From the NCBI GenBank assembly GCA_934096405.1, contig CAKOLW010000015.1, forward strand, positions 1-35,252: a stretch of 35,252 nucleotides of DNA, given 5' to 3'. Made by a program: the position numbers and the translations under genes. Positions 16,272 through 24,473 of the stretch are shown here, one piece after another; within the stretch, counting starts at the first letter, position 1, and the number at the start of each line of letters is the position of its first letter. The DNA is from an uncultured Bacilli bacterium (lineage in GTDB: Bacteria > Bacillota_I > Bacilli_A > RF39 > UBA660). The notes under the pieces were generated by a model that ran no database searches, was not told the origin of the DNA, and saw only the letters and a program-made list of their open reading frames with translations.

Positions 16272-16300
16272 ATTATATAACAATCTTTACTTTTAATCAA
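16272..16300 (-). promoter_or_regulatory. Promoter of the antisense RNA
   Basis: On the minus strand: -35 TTGATT (16295-16300), a 17-base spacer and perfect -10 TATAAT (16272-16277). No protein gene follows on this strand before the valS leader, so it must serve a short RNA. Confidence 0.7.
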
Positions 16301-16360
16301 TTGCTTATTTTTTATTTGTCTATCAATTTTTGAGACTCATACAATTATCGTATCTTTCTC

Positions 16361-16388
16361 TTAAAAAAGTACTAATTTCTTAGTACTT
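16361..16388 (-). terminator. Intrinsic terminator of metG
   Basis: AAGTACTAA and TTAGTACTT pair perfectly around a 4-base loop (16367-16388), followed on the minus strand by TTTTTT. The metG stop codon overlaps the first arm. Confidence 0.85.
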
Positions 16389-17955
16389 AACATGTTTTCA
16401 TTAATTCCATTAATCTATCAGTTTCTACATTTGCATCTAATCTTTCAAATAAAGGTATTCCTTTTTCAATAACTTTATTATTAGTAACATCGGGTATATT
16501 TGTTAAACTTTCATAAGTAGTTTCACTTTCTTTTAATCCTAATTGATTATAAATGTTATTACTTGTTTCTGGTATAAATGGATAGAATAAAATAGATATT
16601 TTTCTAATTGATTCATATAGATTATACATTACACTTTTTAGTTCTTCATATTTTTCTTCTTTATATAATACCCATGGACTTGTTTCATCAATATATTTAT
16701 TAGTTCTAGATACTATATTTAATATATGACTAAGTGCATTTTGAATATTTATGTTTTCCATCTCTTTTTCATATAACTTTATTTCGTTATTAATATAATC
16801 ATTTAAGGTATCATCAAAAGAAGTTTTTGTATTACTATTTAATATTATACCTTCTTGATATTTATTAATCATTGCAATTGTTCTATTAACTAAGTTACCT
16901 AAATCATTACAAAGTTCTGTGTTATATTTTTCTATAAATGAACTTGGTGTAAATTCTCCATCTTGTCCATATGGTAAACTTTTTAGAATAGTATATCTTA
17001 CTGCATCCACTCCATAAGCATCTGCTAGGATATCTGGATATATTGTATTTCCTTTAGATTTACTCATTTTGCCATCTCTCATCATTATAAAGTCGTGTAC
17101 AAATATTTTTTTAGGCATTGGTAAATCTAAAGCCATTAAGAATATTGGCCAATATATAGCGTGAAATCTTAGTATGTCTTTTCCTATTATTTGTACATCT
17201 GCAGGCCAGTATTTTTTCATTAAAGAGTCATCATCACTCATATAACCTAATGCTGTTATATAATTTAGTAAAGCATCTAACCATACATACATTACATGTT
17301 TAGGATCAACTGGTACTTTAATTCCCCAGTCAAATGTTGTTCTAGATATACATAAATCTTCTATACCTACATTAACAAAACTATTCATTATTTCATTTTT
17401 CTTAGTTAGTGGTACTAAGAAATCTGAATTTTCTTCATAGAATTTTTTTAGTTTATCTTCATATTTTTTCATATTAAAGAAATATGTTTCTTCTTCTACT
17501 TCTTTTACTTCTCTACCACAACTTGGACACATACCATCAACTAATTGACTTTCAGTATAAAATGTTTCACAAGGTACACAATATTTTCCTTTATATTTTC
17601 CTTTATAAATGTCTCCTTGCTCATATAGTTTTGTAAATGCCTTTGTAACTGCATCAACGTGTCTTTTGTCAGTTGTTCTAATAAAATCATTATTTGATAT
17701 ATTTAATTTTTTCCATAGTTCTTTAGACATTCTAGCCATTTCATCTACATATTCTTGTGGTGTTATACCTTTTTCTTCTGCTTTTATTTGAATTTTTTGA
17801 CCATGTTCATCTAAACCTGTAAGAAAGTAAACATCAATTCCTTTTTGTTTGTTAAATCTTGCTAGTACATCAGCAAGTATTGTTGTATAAGCTGTTCCTA
17901 TATGAAATTTACCACTTGGATAATATATAGGTGTAGTTATATAAAATTTGTTCAT
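16387..17955 (-). CDS. metG: Methionyl-tRNA synthetase, compact type with one zinc knuckle
   Basis: Class I MetRS of 522 residues. HIGH segment: PIYYPSGKFHIGTAYTT; KMSKS segment: MRDGKMSKSKGNTIYPD. One Cys4 zinc knuckle is present (CVPC...CPSC, about residues 127-147). The WG motif (TTFDWGIKVP) and VWLDALLNY are typical. The C-terminal EMAPII-like tRNA-binding domain seen in some MetRS is absent. It lies 25 bases after a second, different MetRS gene on the same strand and should be co-transcribed with it. The start ATG at 17955 follows a weak GTGGAGATG site. Confidence 0.95.
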   Translation of the reverse strand: MNKFYITTPIYYPSGKFHIGTAYTTILADVLARFNKQKGIDVYFLTGLDEHGQKIQIKAEEKGITPQEYVDEMARMSKELWKKLNISNNDFIRTTDKRHVDAVTKAFTKLYEQGDIYKGKYKGKYCVPCETFYTESQLVDGMCPSCGREVKEVEEETYFFNMKKYEDKLKKFYEENSDFLVPLTKKNEIMNSFVNVGIEDLCISRTTFDWGIKVPVDPKHVMYVWLDALLNYITALGYMSDDDSLMKKYWPADVQIIGKDILRFHAIYWPIFLMALDLPMPKKIFVHDFIMMRDGKMSKSKGNTIYPDILADAYGVDAVRYTILKSLPYGQDGEFTPSSFIEKYNTELCNDLGNLVNRTIAMINKYQEGIILNSNTKTSFDDTLNDYINNEIKLYEKEMENINIQNALSHILNIVSRTNKYIDETSPWVLYKEEKYEELKSVMYNLYESIRKISILFYPFIPETSNNIYNQLGLKESETTYESLTNIPDVTNNKVIEKGIPLFERLDANVETDRLMELMKTC

Positions 17956-17980
17956 GTAATCATCTCCACTTTTTTAAATT

Positions 17981-19585
17981 TTAATTGTCTATTCTGTTAT
18001 ATAAAATTTCTAAATTATTAATTTTAATATCTCCACTAATTTTTGTTTCTTTCCAAACGAATTTATCTAATCCTAGTATTTTTTTTATTTTTTTAGCACT
18101 ATCAGTAAGTATTGGGTATATCATGTTAGAAAGATTAGCAATCATATATACACATGTATATGTTGTATTGTTAAATTCATCAATATTTTCCTTGACTTGT
18201 ATCCAAGGTTCTTTCTTATCGTAATATTTATTAGCCAAATTGATATATTCAATTATTTGGTTTGTAGCATTTTTTATTTCTGCCTTTTCAATATAATTTC
18301 CAATTGTTTTGTATGCCTCTTTTGTTTTTTCAACAATATCATCATCAATTTTGCCTTCTTTGATAATTCCATCAAATTTTTTGTTTATGAATGATAAATT
18401 TCTATTAACAAAATTTCCTAACATTCCTACTAAGAATTTATTATGAGTTTGAATTATATCTTCTAAAGAACAATTAATATCGTTTACTTCAGGTCCTTTA
18501 AATGAAAAGTAAAATCTTATTGTATCTCTTTCAAATTTATCTAATAATTCATTTACTGTTATCAAGTTTCCTTTTGATTTGCTCATTTTTTCTTGATTTA
18601 AATTAACATATTGAGATGAAACAATATAGTCGGGTAATCTATAATTATTCTTTAAGGCAATAATTAGTGCAGGATAAATTGTGGTATGAAAAGGAATATT
18701 ATCTTTTCCATGAACATAATATGTTTTTAAATTATTGTTATTATTTGATATATATTTATCAAAATCAATTTTTCTTTCATTAGATAAATGTTGTCCTACT
18801 GAAAGATAACCTAAAACCGCTTCTATCCATACATATATTCTTTTATCTTCATAACCTTTAACTGGTACAGGTATTCCCCATTCAAGTTGTCTTGTTGCAG
18901 CACGATCTATTAAACCCATGTCTAAATATTTTTGTGCTTCTCCTAAAGCATTTTTTCTCCATTTGTTTTTATTTTGGTTTATCAAATCTTGTAATTCTTT
19001 TTTAAATGCTGTTAATTTAAAATATAAATGTTTATTGTTTTTCATTGTTGTTGATAATCCACAAATCTTGCAATGTTTATCTAATACCTCATTATTGTTT
19101 AGCGAATCTCCACATGAATCACATTGATCGCCTGAGCTTTTTCCTCCACAATGTGGACATTTTCCTTCGATTTCCCTATCTGATAAAAATTTATTACATC
19201 TTTCACAAAAATCTTGTTTTTCTTCTTTTTCATATATATAACCATTTTTAATAAGTTTTTCAAATTGTTTTTGTACATATTCACTATGAAATTCAGTCAT
19301 TGTACTAGAATATTCGTCATATTCAAAACCCATTGCATCAAAAGATTTTATAAATTCATTATGATAGAAATTTGCTATTTCACTAGGTAAAATATTTTCC
19401 TTTCTTGCCCTTTCAGTTATTGGAGTTCCATGACAATCTGAACCAGAAACATACATGACATTATCACCATTAATTCTATAATATTTGGCAATTATATCAC
19501 CAGGTAATAGTGCAGCTAAATGTCCTACATGTAAGTAATAATTTGCATATGGCCAAGCACCACCAATAAAAATATCTCTTTTCAT
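17981..19585 (-). CDS. Second methionyl-tRNA synthetase, with double zinc knuckle (MetRS1-like)
   Basis: Another class I MetRS, 534 residues, of the type with two zinc knuckles: CERC...CPHC and CDSC...CKIC at about residues 130-185. The active-site segments are GGAWPYANYYLHVGHLA and KMSKSKGNLITV, with GSDCHGTPI replacing the GLDEHGQK of the neighbour, and LEWGIPVPV. The two enzymes are thus from different subfamilies, not a recent duplication. A second MetRS of this kind is known to give resistance to MetRS inhibitors in some Gram-positives; whether it does so here is an inference. AAGGAGAAG touches the ATG at 19591, so the ATG at 19585 is the better-spaced start. Confidence 0.93.
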   Translation of the reverse strand: MKRDIFIGGAWPYANYYLHVGHLAALLPGDIIAKYYRINGDNVMYVSGSDCHGTPITERARKENILPSEIANFYHNEFIKSFDAMGFEYDEYSSTMTEFHSEYVQKQFEKLIKNGYIYEKEEKQDFCERCNKFLSDREIEGKCPHCGGKSSGDQCDSCGDSLNNNEVLDKHCKICGLSTTMKNNKHLYFKLTAFKKELQDLINQNKNKWRKNALGEAQKYLDMGLIDRAATRQLEWGIPVPVKGYEDKRIYVWIEAVLGYLSVGQHLSNERKIDFDKYISNNNNNLKTYYVHGKDNIPFHTTIYPALIIALKNNYRLPDYIVSSQYVNLNQEKMSKSKGNLITVNELLDKFERDTIRFYFSFKGPEVNDINCSLEDIIQTHNKFLVGMLGNFVNRNLSFINKKFDGIIKEGKIDDDIVEKTKEAYKTIGNYIEKAEIKNATNQIIEYINLANKYYDKKEPWIQVKENIDEFNNTTYTCVYMIANLSNMIYPILTDSAKKIKKILGLDKFVWKETKISGDIKINNLEILYNRIDN

Positions 19586-19608
19586 ATTCATCTTCTCCTT
19601 TGCTTTGA

Positions 19609-19637
19609 ATTATACCACACACAAAATAAAAATTGAA
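19609..19637 (-). promoter_or_regulatory. Promoter of the two-MetRS operon
   Basis: On the minus strand: -35 TTCAAT (19632-19637), a 17-base spacer, and TGG plus -10 TATAAT (19609-19614), an extended -10. No T-box or SAM riboswitch lies between it and the start. Confidence 0.65.
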
Positions 19638-19656
19638 CCAAATAAGTTCAATTTAA
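19628..19656 (-). terminator. Intrinsic terminator after the ASCH gene
   Basis: On the minus strand AAATTGAAC and GTTCAATTT pair perfectly with a 7-base loop, followed by TTATTTTG. It overlaps the -35 of the MetRS promoter. Confidence 0.7.
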
Positions 19657-20012
19657 TATATTTTTATTAGTTTAAATATTTCTACAACTACTAAAGTTTC
19701 TTCATTAAATGAATCATCTATCGATTTAAAAAATTCATAATGGTTCTTTCTCCAACCTTCTAAATCATCATTTTCTCCTTCAAGTTTTGCTATAGACCAT
19801 TCAACATCTTTAAACTTAGTTACAATATTTTTTGTGGTTTTTATTAAACAAGCTGGTTTATCATTATCATATAATATAATAGATTCTGAATCCAACTTAT
19901 CTACATCACCATCATAAATATATGTAGTAGCAGTTTTCTTTCCTTTTAAAACTAAATCAATTAATTCATTATTATTAATTCCAAATTTCCATTTTTCTAA
20001 TTCTTTATTCAT
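19653..20012 (-). CDS. ASCH-domain protein
   Basis: A 119-residue protein with the ASCH (PUA-like beta-barrel) signature: KWKFG near the start, LIDLVLKGKKTATTYIY, and a later acidic block WSIAKLEGENDDLEGWRKNHYEFF typical of YqfB-like members. The fold is associated with RNA binding or modified-nucleoside hydrolysis; the exact role here is unknown. It is slightly short but looks complete. It follows the kinase remnant by 8 bases on the same strand and ends at a hairpin terminator. Confidence 0.85.
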   Translation of the reverse strand: MNKELEKWKFGINNNELIDLVLKGKKTATTYIYDGDVDKLDSESIILYDNDKPACLIKTTKNIVTKFKDVEWSIAKLEGENDDLEGWRKNHYEFFKSIDDSFNEETLVVVEIFKLIKIY

Positions 20013-20020
20013 ATTTTACC

Positions 20021-20455
20021 TTATAAATTTTTACTTGTGTCTTGTGGTATAACAACTGTGAATTTAGAACCTTTGCCGACTTCAGTATTTAACATTATTC
20101 CGCCATCCATTAACTCTACTAGACTTTTGGTAATTGATAGACCTAGACCAATACCTAATGTTGAAGAATCTTTTACATTATCATCCCTTACAAAACTATC
20201 AAATATTCTATCTTTTATTTCCGGTCTTATTCCAATACCAGTATCAATAACTCTTATTATTAAGTTACATTTATCTCTATCCATTCCTGTACATACTTTG
20301 AATTCTATAGTGCCTTCATTAGTATATTTAATAGCATTACTTAACAAATTCATTATTATTTCTTTTACTTTTTTTCTATCTCCAAATAAAGATTCTGGTA
20401 TATTAGAAAATTCTGTTTTAAATTCAATATTCTTTTTTCCTACCTTACAATAATA
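20021..20455 (-). pseudogene. Histidine kinase remnant (ATPase domain only)
   Basis: The minus strand holds the catalytic domain of a sensor kinase: NLLSNAIKYT (N box), DTGIGI (G1), FDSF (F box) and GIGLGLSIT (G2). Homology continues upstream of the first ATG at 20353 (KKNIEF..., ESLFGDRKKVKEII), but a TAA at 20456-20458 closes the frame and the next gene ends 13 bases beyond. The sensor part, the dimerisation domain and the phospho-accepting His are gone, and no ribosome site precedes the ATG. It is best read as the stump of a deleted two-component system; no response regulator is nearby. Confidence 0.75.
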
Positions 20456-20470
20456 TTATAAGTGTTAAGT

Positions 20471-22393
20471 TTATAATTGTAAAGTTTTAGTTTTTTGTCT
20501 TGGTTCTAATATTTCTATTTTACCAATCGATATATTTGTTTCTTCCATTAGTATAGTAAATTCTGTCCCATCTAGTTCATTTTTGATAAATGTTTTATAA
20601 TTTATTTTTTCATTGTGTGTTAATGGTAAATCATCTCTAAACTGAATCTTTGATGGTATTTGTCTTGATGATATTAGTTCATTGTTCATTAAATCTTTTT
20701 CTACTATGTCTTTTACTAAATTTACTTTTTCTTCATAAGATAAATCATCTTCTAATATAATTGTTGCTAAAGGCATGTTTCCTAATTTTTCTTTATCAAA
20801 ATATGGGGTTATAACACACTCTTTTATATTTTTGTGAGTTTTTATAATATTTTCCACTTCATAAGGTTTATATTTATAACCATCATATCTAGTAAATGTT
20901 CTATCACTTCTCATCAAGAATGTGAATACTCCATCTTTATTCATTCTTGCTATATCTTGTGTATTGATAAAATCAATGTTTCCATATCTACAATGTGGTG
21001 TAATTACTTTTTCATCTAGTTTACCAATAGTCGCACTTGGGGATGATATGATAACTTCTCCTTCTATTTCATTTTGATTTTCAGACATTTTTATTAATTC
21101 TTTTGTATCAGGATTTACCAATGCATAGATAGTGTTAGGTAATGGTATACCTATAGATCCTAGTAGATTGTATTCTCCAGTTGCGTATGAAGCACATCCA
21201 CATAATTCTGACATACCATGACCTTTTGTTATTAAGACACTACAATTATGTTGTTTTAAAAATTCATTAATTTCCATTTCATATTTTGGTTCTAATCCTG
21301 CACCTCCATATGTTAACATTTTTATAAAAGATAAGTCTTTATTTTTTAAATTTTTATCATTTAATAGATTTAAAAGCCAAGTTGGTGGTCCAATTATAGT
21401 TTGTGGTTTATGTTTTAAAATCATTTTACCGAAACTTGATACAGAAAATTCTGGAATTTGATGTAAATTATTAGCATGACAAAATCCTGCATGTGCCACA
21501 CCTACAGTTCCAAAAGCTGCAAAATAAGGTAAAGCATGTAATACATTATCATTAGGTTGCATTGGCATATTTGCGCCAAAAGTTTGATGTACATATGTAT
21601 TCATATTATCATTTGTAAGTGGTATTGGCTTAGGTAATCCAGTTGTACCAGATGTATGCAAAATTGTAGTTAATTGATTTTCAACATAACCAATATTTTT
21701 TGTTGACATATAAGTGCTATCATTAGATAAAGTTTTATAATCTAATAATTTTAAACAAGAATTTCTTTTTAAATATTCTAATTTTTCATTAAGTGCTTTT
21801 ATGTTTTTTAATTTGTCTTTTAATTTTTTAAATCCATCTAAATATAATGTTTCTTCTAAGTAATTTATAGTTGTTTTTATGTCCATTGAATTGTTAGCTG
21901 AAATTAAAAGAATATTATCTAAACCCAACTCTTTTAGTTCATTTTCAATTAACGAAATCATACCAACATAGCATTGATCTAAACAAATTATATGATTCGT
22001 TCTTTCGCTAACATATGTATCTAATATTTTTTTTGCACTAGTTTTTAAACTTGCACTATCTGGCCTAGGATCAATAAAATCCATCACCGAACCTATCATA
22101 GATGATGCATATAATAGATAAGCTGTTTCAGGTATGTTTGGTAATAAAGTTAAAATTCTATCATCTTTCTTTACCCCCATAGATAATAACATTTTAACTG
22201 CTTGATTAATATTCTCATAAAATTCATCATAAGTTATTTTCTTACCATAAAAAGTAATAGCTGTACTATCTGAAAAGTTTTCGGTTTTGAATTTCATGTA
22301 ATCATATATATTCATTTTAGGTAATTCTTGTGTTAAAAATTCTTTATCATAGTATTTTAACCAAGGTCTATCAAATTCTATTTCATTTTGCAT
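20471..22393 (-). CDS. AMP-forming acyl/aryl-CoA synthetase-like enzyme (ANL superfamily)
   Basis: A 640-residue adenylate-forming enzyme. The P-loop-like A3 motif is LHTSGTTGLPKPIPLT (about residue 245). GPPTWLLNLL, YGGAGLEP and GHGMSELCGCA follow as the acid-binding blocks; RSDRTFTRYDGYKYKPYEVE is the hinge, and the C-terminal lysine motif is LTHNEKINYKTF. All are intact, so it should activate a carboxylic acid with ATP; whether CoA or another acceptor follows cannot be told. The stretch between about residues 100 and 235 is long and charged. No acyl-carrier protein or polyketide gene is adjacent. Start: GGAGATGAG before the ATG at 22393. Confidence 0.88.
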   Translation of the reverse strand: MQNEIEFDRPWLKYYDKEFLTQELPKMNIYDYMKFKTENFSDSTAITFYGKKITYDEFYENINQAVKMLLSMGVKKDDRILTLLPNIPETAYLLYASSMIGSVMDFIDPRPDSASLKTSAKKILDTYVSERTNHIICLDQCYVGMISLIENELKELGLDNILLISANNSMDIKTTINYLEETLYLDGFKKLKDKLKNIKALNEKLEYLKRNSCLKLLDYKTLSNDSTYMSTKNIGYVENQLTTILHTSGTTGLPKPIPLTNDNMNTYVHQTFGANMPMQPNDNVLHALPYFAAFGTVGVAHAGFCHANNLHQIPEFSVSSFGKMILKHKPQTIIGPPTWLLNLLNDKNLKNKDLSFIKMLTYGGAGLEPKYEMEINEFLKQHNCSVLITKGHGMSELCGCASYATGEYNLLGSIGIPLPNTIYALVNPDTKELIKMSENQNEIEGEVIISSPSATIGKLDEKVITPHCRYGNIDFINTQDIARMNKDGVFTFLMRSDRTFTRYDGYKYKPYEVENIIKTHKNIKECVITPYFDKEKLGNMPLATIILEDDLSYEEKVNLVKDIVEKDLMNNELISSRQIPSKIQFRDDLPLTHNEKINYKTFIKNELDGTEFTILMEETNISIGKIEILEPRQKTKTLQL

Positions 22394-22420
22394 AAACTCA
22401 TCTCCAAATAATTGTACTTT

Positions 22421-22448
22421 ATTCTATCACAATTCGGAAAATATGCAA
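22421..22448 (-). promoter_or_regulatory. Promoter of the AMP-forming synthetase gene
   Basis: On the minus strand: -35 TTGCAT (22443-22448), a 16-base spacer and -10 TAGAAT (22421-22426). Confidence 0.55.
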
Positions 22449-22473
22449 GAAAAAAGATAAATTCTTTCAGTGT

Positions 22474-22752
22474 TTATTTTGATATACAAATTACATCTCC
22501 ATCATCATAAAATTCGAATTTATCTTTTCCAATCTCATCAATAAGTTTGTTATATTCGTCAACTAAGCTTTTACATTTGTTAAATTTTACTTCATCAGAC
22601 ATCTTATCTTTTTCTGTTCTAAAAAGTCTTAACTGTTTTCTTAATTGTGTTAGTTTGGTTGGCTTCTCACTATAAAAATCAACGTAACTTTCTAGTGCCA
22701 AATCTATTTTTAATAATCTTTTATTATAAAATTTTATTTCTTTATCGGTCAT
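22474..22752 (-). CDS. Small hypothetical protein, helical and charged
   Basis: A 92-residue protein that I cannot assign. It is almost all charged helix (KEIKFYNKRLLKIDLALES..., KCKSLVDEYNKLIDEIG) and ends in an acidic strand FYDDGDVICISK. No membrane segment or signal peptide. The start ATG at 22752 has a good GGAGG site seven bases upstream, which supports it being real. It is divergent from the XRE-ImmA gene. Confidence 0.55.
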   Translation of the reverse strand: MTDKEIKFYNKRLLKIDLALESYVDFYSEKPTKLTQLRKQLRLFRTEKDKMSDEVKFNKCKSLVDEYNKLIDEIGKDKFEFYDDGDVICISK

Positions 22753-22859
22753 AATTTAACCTCCATAACGAACCTTTTAATATTACTTCTATATTATATT
22801 ACAATGTCCACAATAAAAAAACTCAACATTTTATTTATAGTCTAATTTCACTTTATTAG

Positions 22860-22888
22860 TTTACATTTCTTCTTTTTAATGTTAAAAT
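22860..22888 (+). promoter_or_regulatory. Promoter of the XRE-ImmA/PIN operon
   Basis: -35 TTTACA (22860-22865), a 17-base spacer and -10 TAAAAT (22883-22888), 18 bases before the start codon at 22907, with GAGGTGAT as ribosome site. Confidence 0.7.
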
Positions 22889-22906
22889 ATAAACTGAGGT
22901 GATAAT

Positions 22907-23947
22907 ATGAACGAGATTGGAGAAAATCTAAAAAGAATTAGATTATTAAAAAATTTATCTCTTAAAGATGCTGGTATACTACTAAATATGTCGGCTACTG
23001 CTGTATCAAAATATGAAAATGGAAAAATTATTCCTGATTCAACTAAAATTATTGAGTTTGCTAATGCATATAATGTTAAATCAATTGAACTCTTAAAAGT
23101 TTATGATATGCCTGAAATGAAGTTTGTTTCTTTTAGAAAAAAGCAAAGATTAACTGGTAAAAAATTGGAATTATTGAAAGATTTAATTAAAATTAATGTT
23201 TACAAATATATAGAAGTTTTAGAAATGAATAATATTAATTCTGTTAATAATAAATTAAAATTATATAATTGTAAAAGTTTAAAAGAGGCAGAAGAAGTAG
23301 CAAATAAGTTTAGAAATTATATAGAAATATCTAATAAACAACCTATTTCTGATCTAATTAATATATTAGAAAATTTAGGTATTATTATAATACAAGTTGA
23401 AAATATTAATAATCAATTTTGTGATTTTGATGGTATGAGTGAATATGTTAATAATATTCCTGTTATTGTTTTGTTAGATGATATAAGAGATGGTGCTAGA
23501 CAAAGATTTACTATTGCTCATGAGTTAGGACATCTTTTACTTAAAATCGATGATAAACTAGATGCAGAAAAAGTTTGTAATAGATTTGCTAGTTCACTTT
23601 TAATGCCAAAAGAAGCAATTATAAATGAATTTGGTACTTCAAGAAAGAATATTAGTTTTTTTGAATTGAAAGCATTTAAAAATGAATATAAAGTAAGTTA
23701 TAGTGCTATTATATATAGATTGCATGAATTAAATATAATTTCAGAATATTTATATAAAAAGTTTAGTATACTTTTAGGTCAAAAAATTGGAAAGAACGAT
23801 CCTAATCCAATCGAGCCAGAAAAATCTTATCAATATAAGAAATTGGTTTATAAGTTAGAAATAGATGGTATTATTTCATTAAATAAAGCGTGTGAATTAT
23901 TGGGAGTTACAGTTGATGAATATAACAAAGAAGATAATAATTACTGA
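22907..23947 (+). CDS. XRE-family regulator fused to an ImmA/IrrE-type metallopeptidase
   Basis: A 346-residue two-part protein. Residues about 5-60 are a helix-turn-helix of the XRE/Cro type (LKRIRLLKNLSLKDAGILLN...VSKYENGK). Residues about 150-280 are an ImmA/IrrE zinc peptidase with FTIAHELGHLLL, where the HExxH binds zinc, and the downstream Glu in DAEKVCNRFASSLLMP as third ligand. Such proteins bind their own operator and are relieved by cleavage of a repressor. They are also frequent antitoxin components (COG2856). The PIN-domain gene starts inside its end, 32 bases before the stop, so the two are translated together. It probably represses its own promoter. Confidence 0.88.
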   Translation: MNEIGENLKRIRLLKNLSLKDAGILLNMSATAVSKYENGKIIPDSTKIIEFANAYNVKSIELLKVYDMPEMKFVSFRKKQRLTGKKLELLKDLIKINVYKYIEVLEMNNINSVNNKLKLYNCKSLKEAEEVANKFRNYIEISNKQPISDLINILENLGIIIIQVENINNQFCDFDGMSEYVNNIPVIVLLDDIRDGARQRFTIAHELGHLLLKIDDKLDAEKVCNRFASSLLMPKEAIINEFGTSRKNISFFELKAFKNEYKVSYSAIIYRLHELNIISEYLYKKFSILLGQKIGKNDPNPIEPEKSYQYKKLVYKLEIDGIISLNKACELLGVTVDEYNKEDNNY

Positions 23948-24473
23948 TACTAATATTATTACAGATTTAAATAATGCAAATATATTAAAAGAATTTGTGA
24001 GTTTAGATAATGTATATATAAGTGATATACTTAAAAATGATGAAATAAATACCAAAACATGTAATCTTAATTTAATAAAAGATTTTAAAACAATAAACGT
24101 CACATCTAATCAATTGGTTAAAATGATTAGGTTATCACATATAGAAAAGAAATTATCTACTTTTGACTTATTAAACTATATTATAGCAAAAGATAACAAT
24201 TGGATCTTGGCTACTGGAGATAATAGATTAAAAATTTATTCTGAAAATAATGGTGTGGAAGTGATAAGAACATTGAAGATAATTAAATTAATGTGTGAAA
24301 AAAATATTATTACGAGTAGGAGAGCAATAAAAGCATGTGATTTATTAAAGTTGAATTCTAAAACAAGAATACCTGAAGAAGATATAAATAATTTAATAAA
24401 AGAATTAGAAAAAATCCAGTTTGTGAATGAACTGAATCTTTTAATTTACCTTCTAATTTTAAAGTTAGGATAA
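23916..24473 (+). CDS. PIN-domain nuclease-like protein (toxin candidate)
   Basis: A 185-residue protein with PIN-like marks: IIITDTNIITDL with the first Asp, a second acidic position in STFDLLNYIIAKD, and ILATGDNRLKIY with the last Asp. The fold is that of metal-dependent RNases common in toxin-antitoxin pairs. The start is the ATG at 23916 with GGGAG upstream; an earlier in-frame ATG at 23892 lies deeper in the peptidase gene. The last 15 residues are hydrophobic and are read from the antisense of the convergent CmpB gene, so the original C-terminus may have been shorter. With the preceding XRE-ImmA gene it forms a two-gene module. Confidence 0.65.
   Translation: MNITKKIIITDTNIITDLNNANILKEFVSLDNVYISDILKNDEINTKTCNLNLIKDFKTINVTSNQLVKMIRLSHIEKKLSTFDLLNYIIAKDNNWILATGDNRLKIYSENNGVEVIRTLKIIKLMCEKNIITSRRAIKACDLLKLNSKTRIPEEDINNLIKELEKIQFVNELNLLIYLLILKLG

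Noticed and set aside
20037..20453. Plus-strand frame of 138 codons
   Set aside because: Exact antisense of the histidine kinase domain, whose motifs on minus are unmistakable; no ribosome site.
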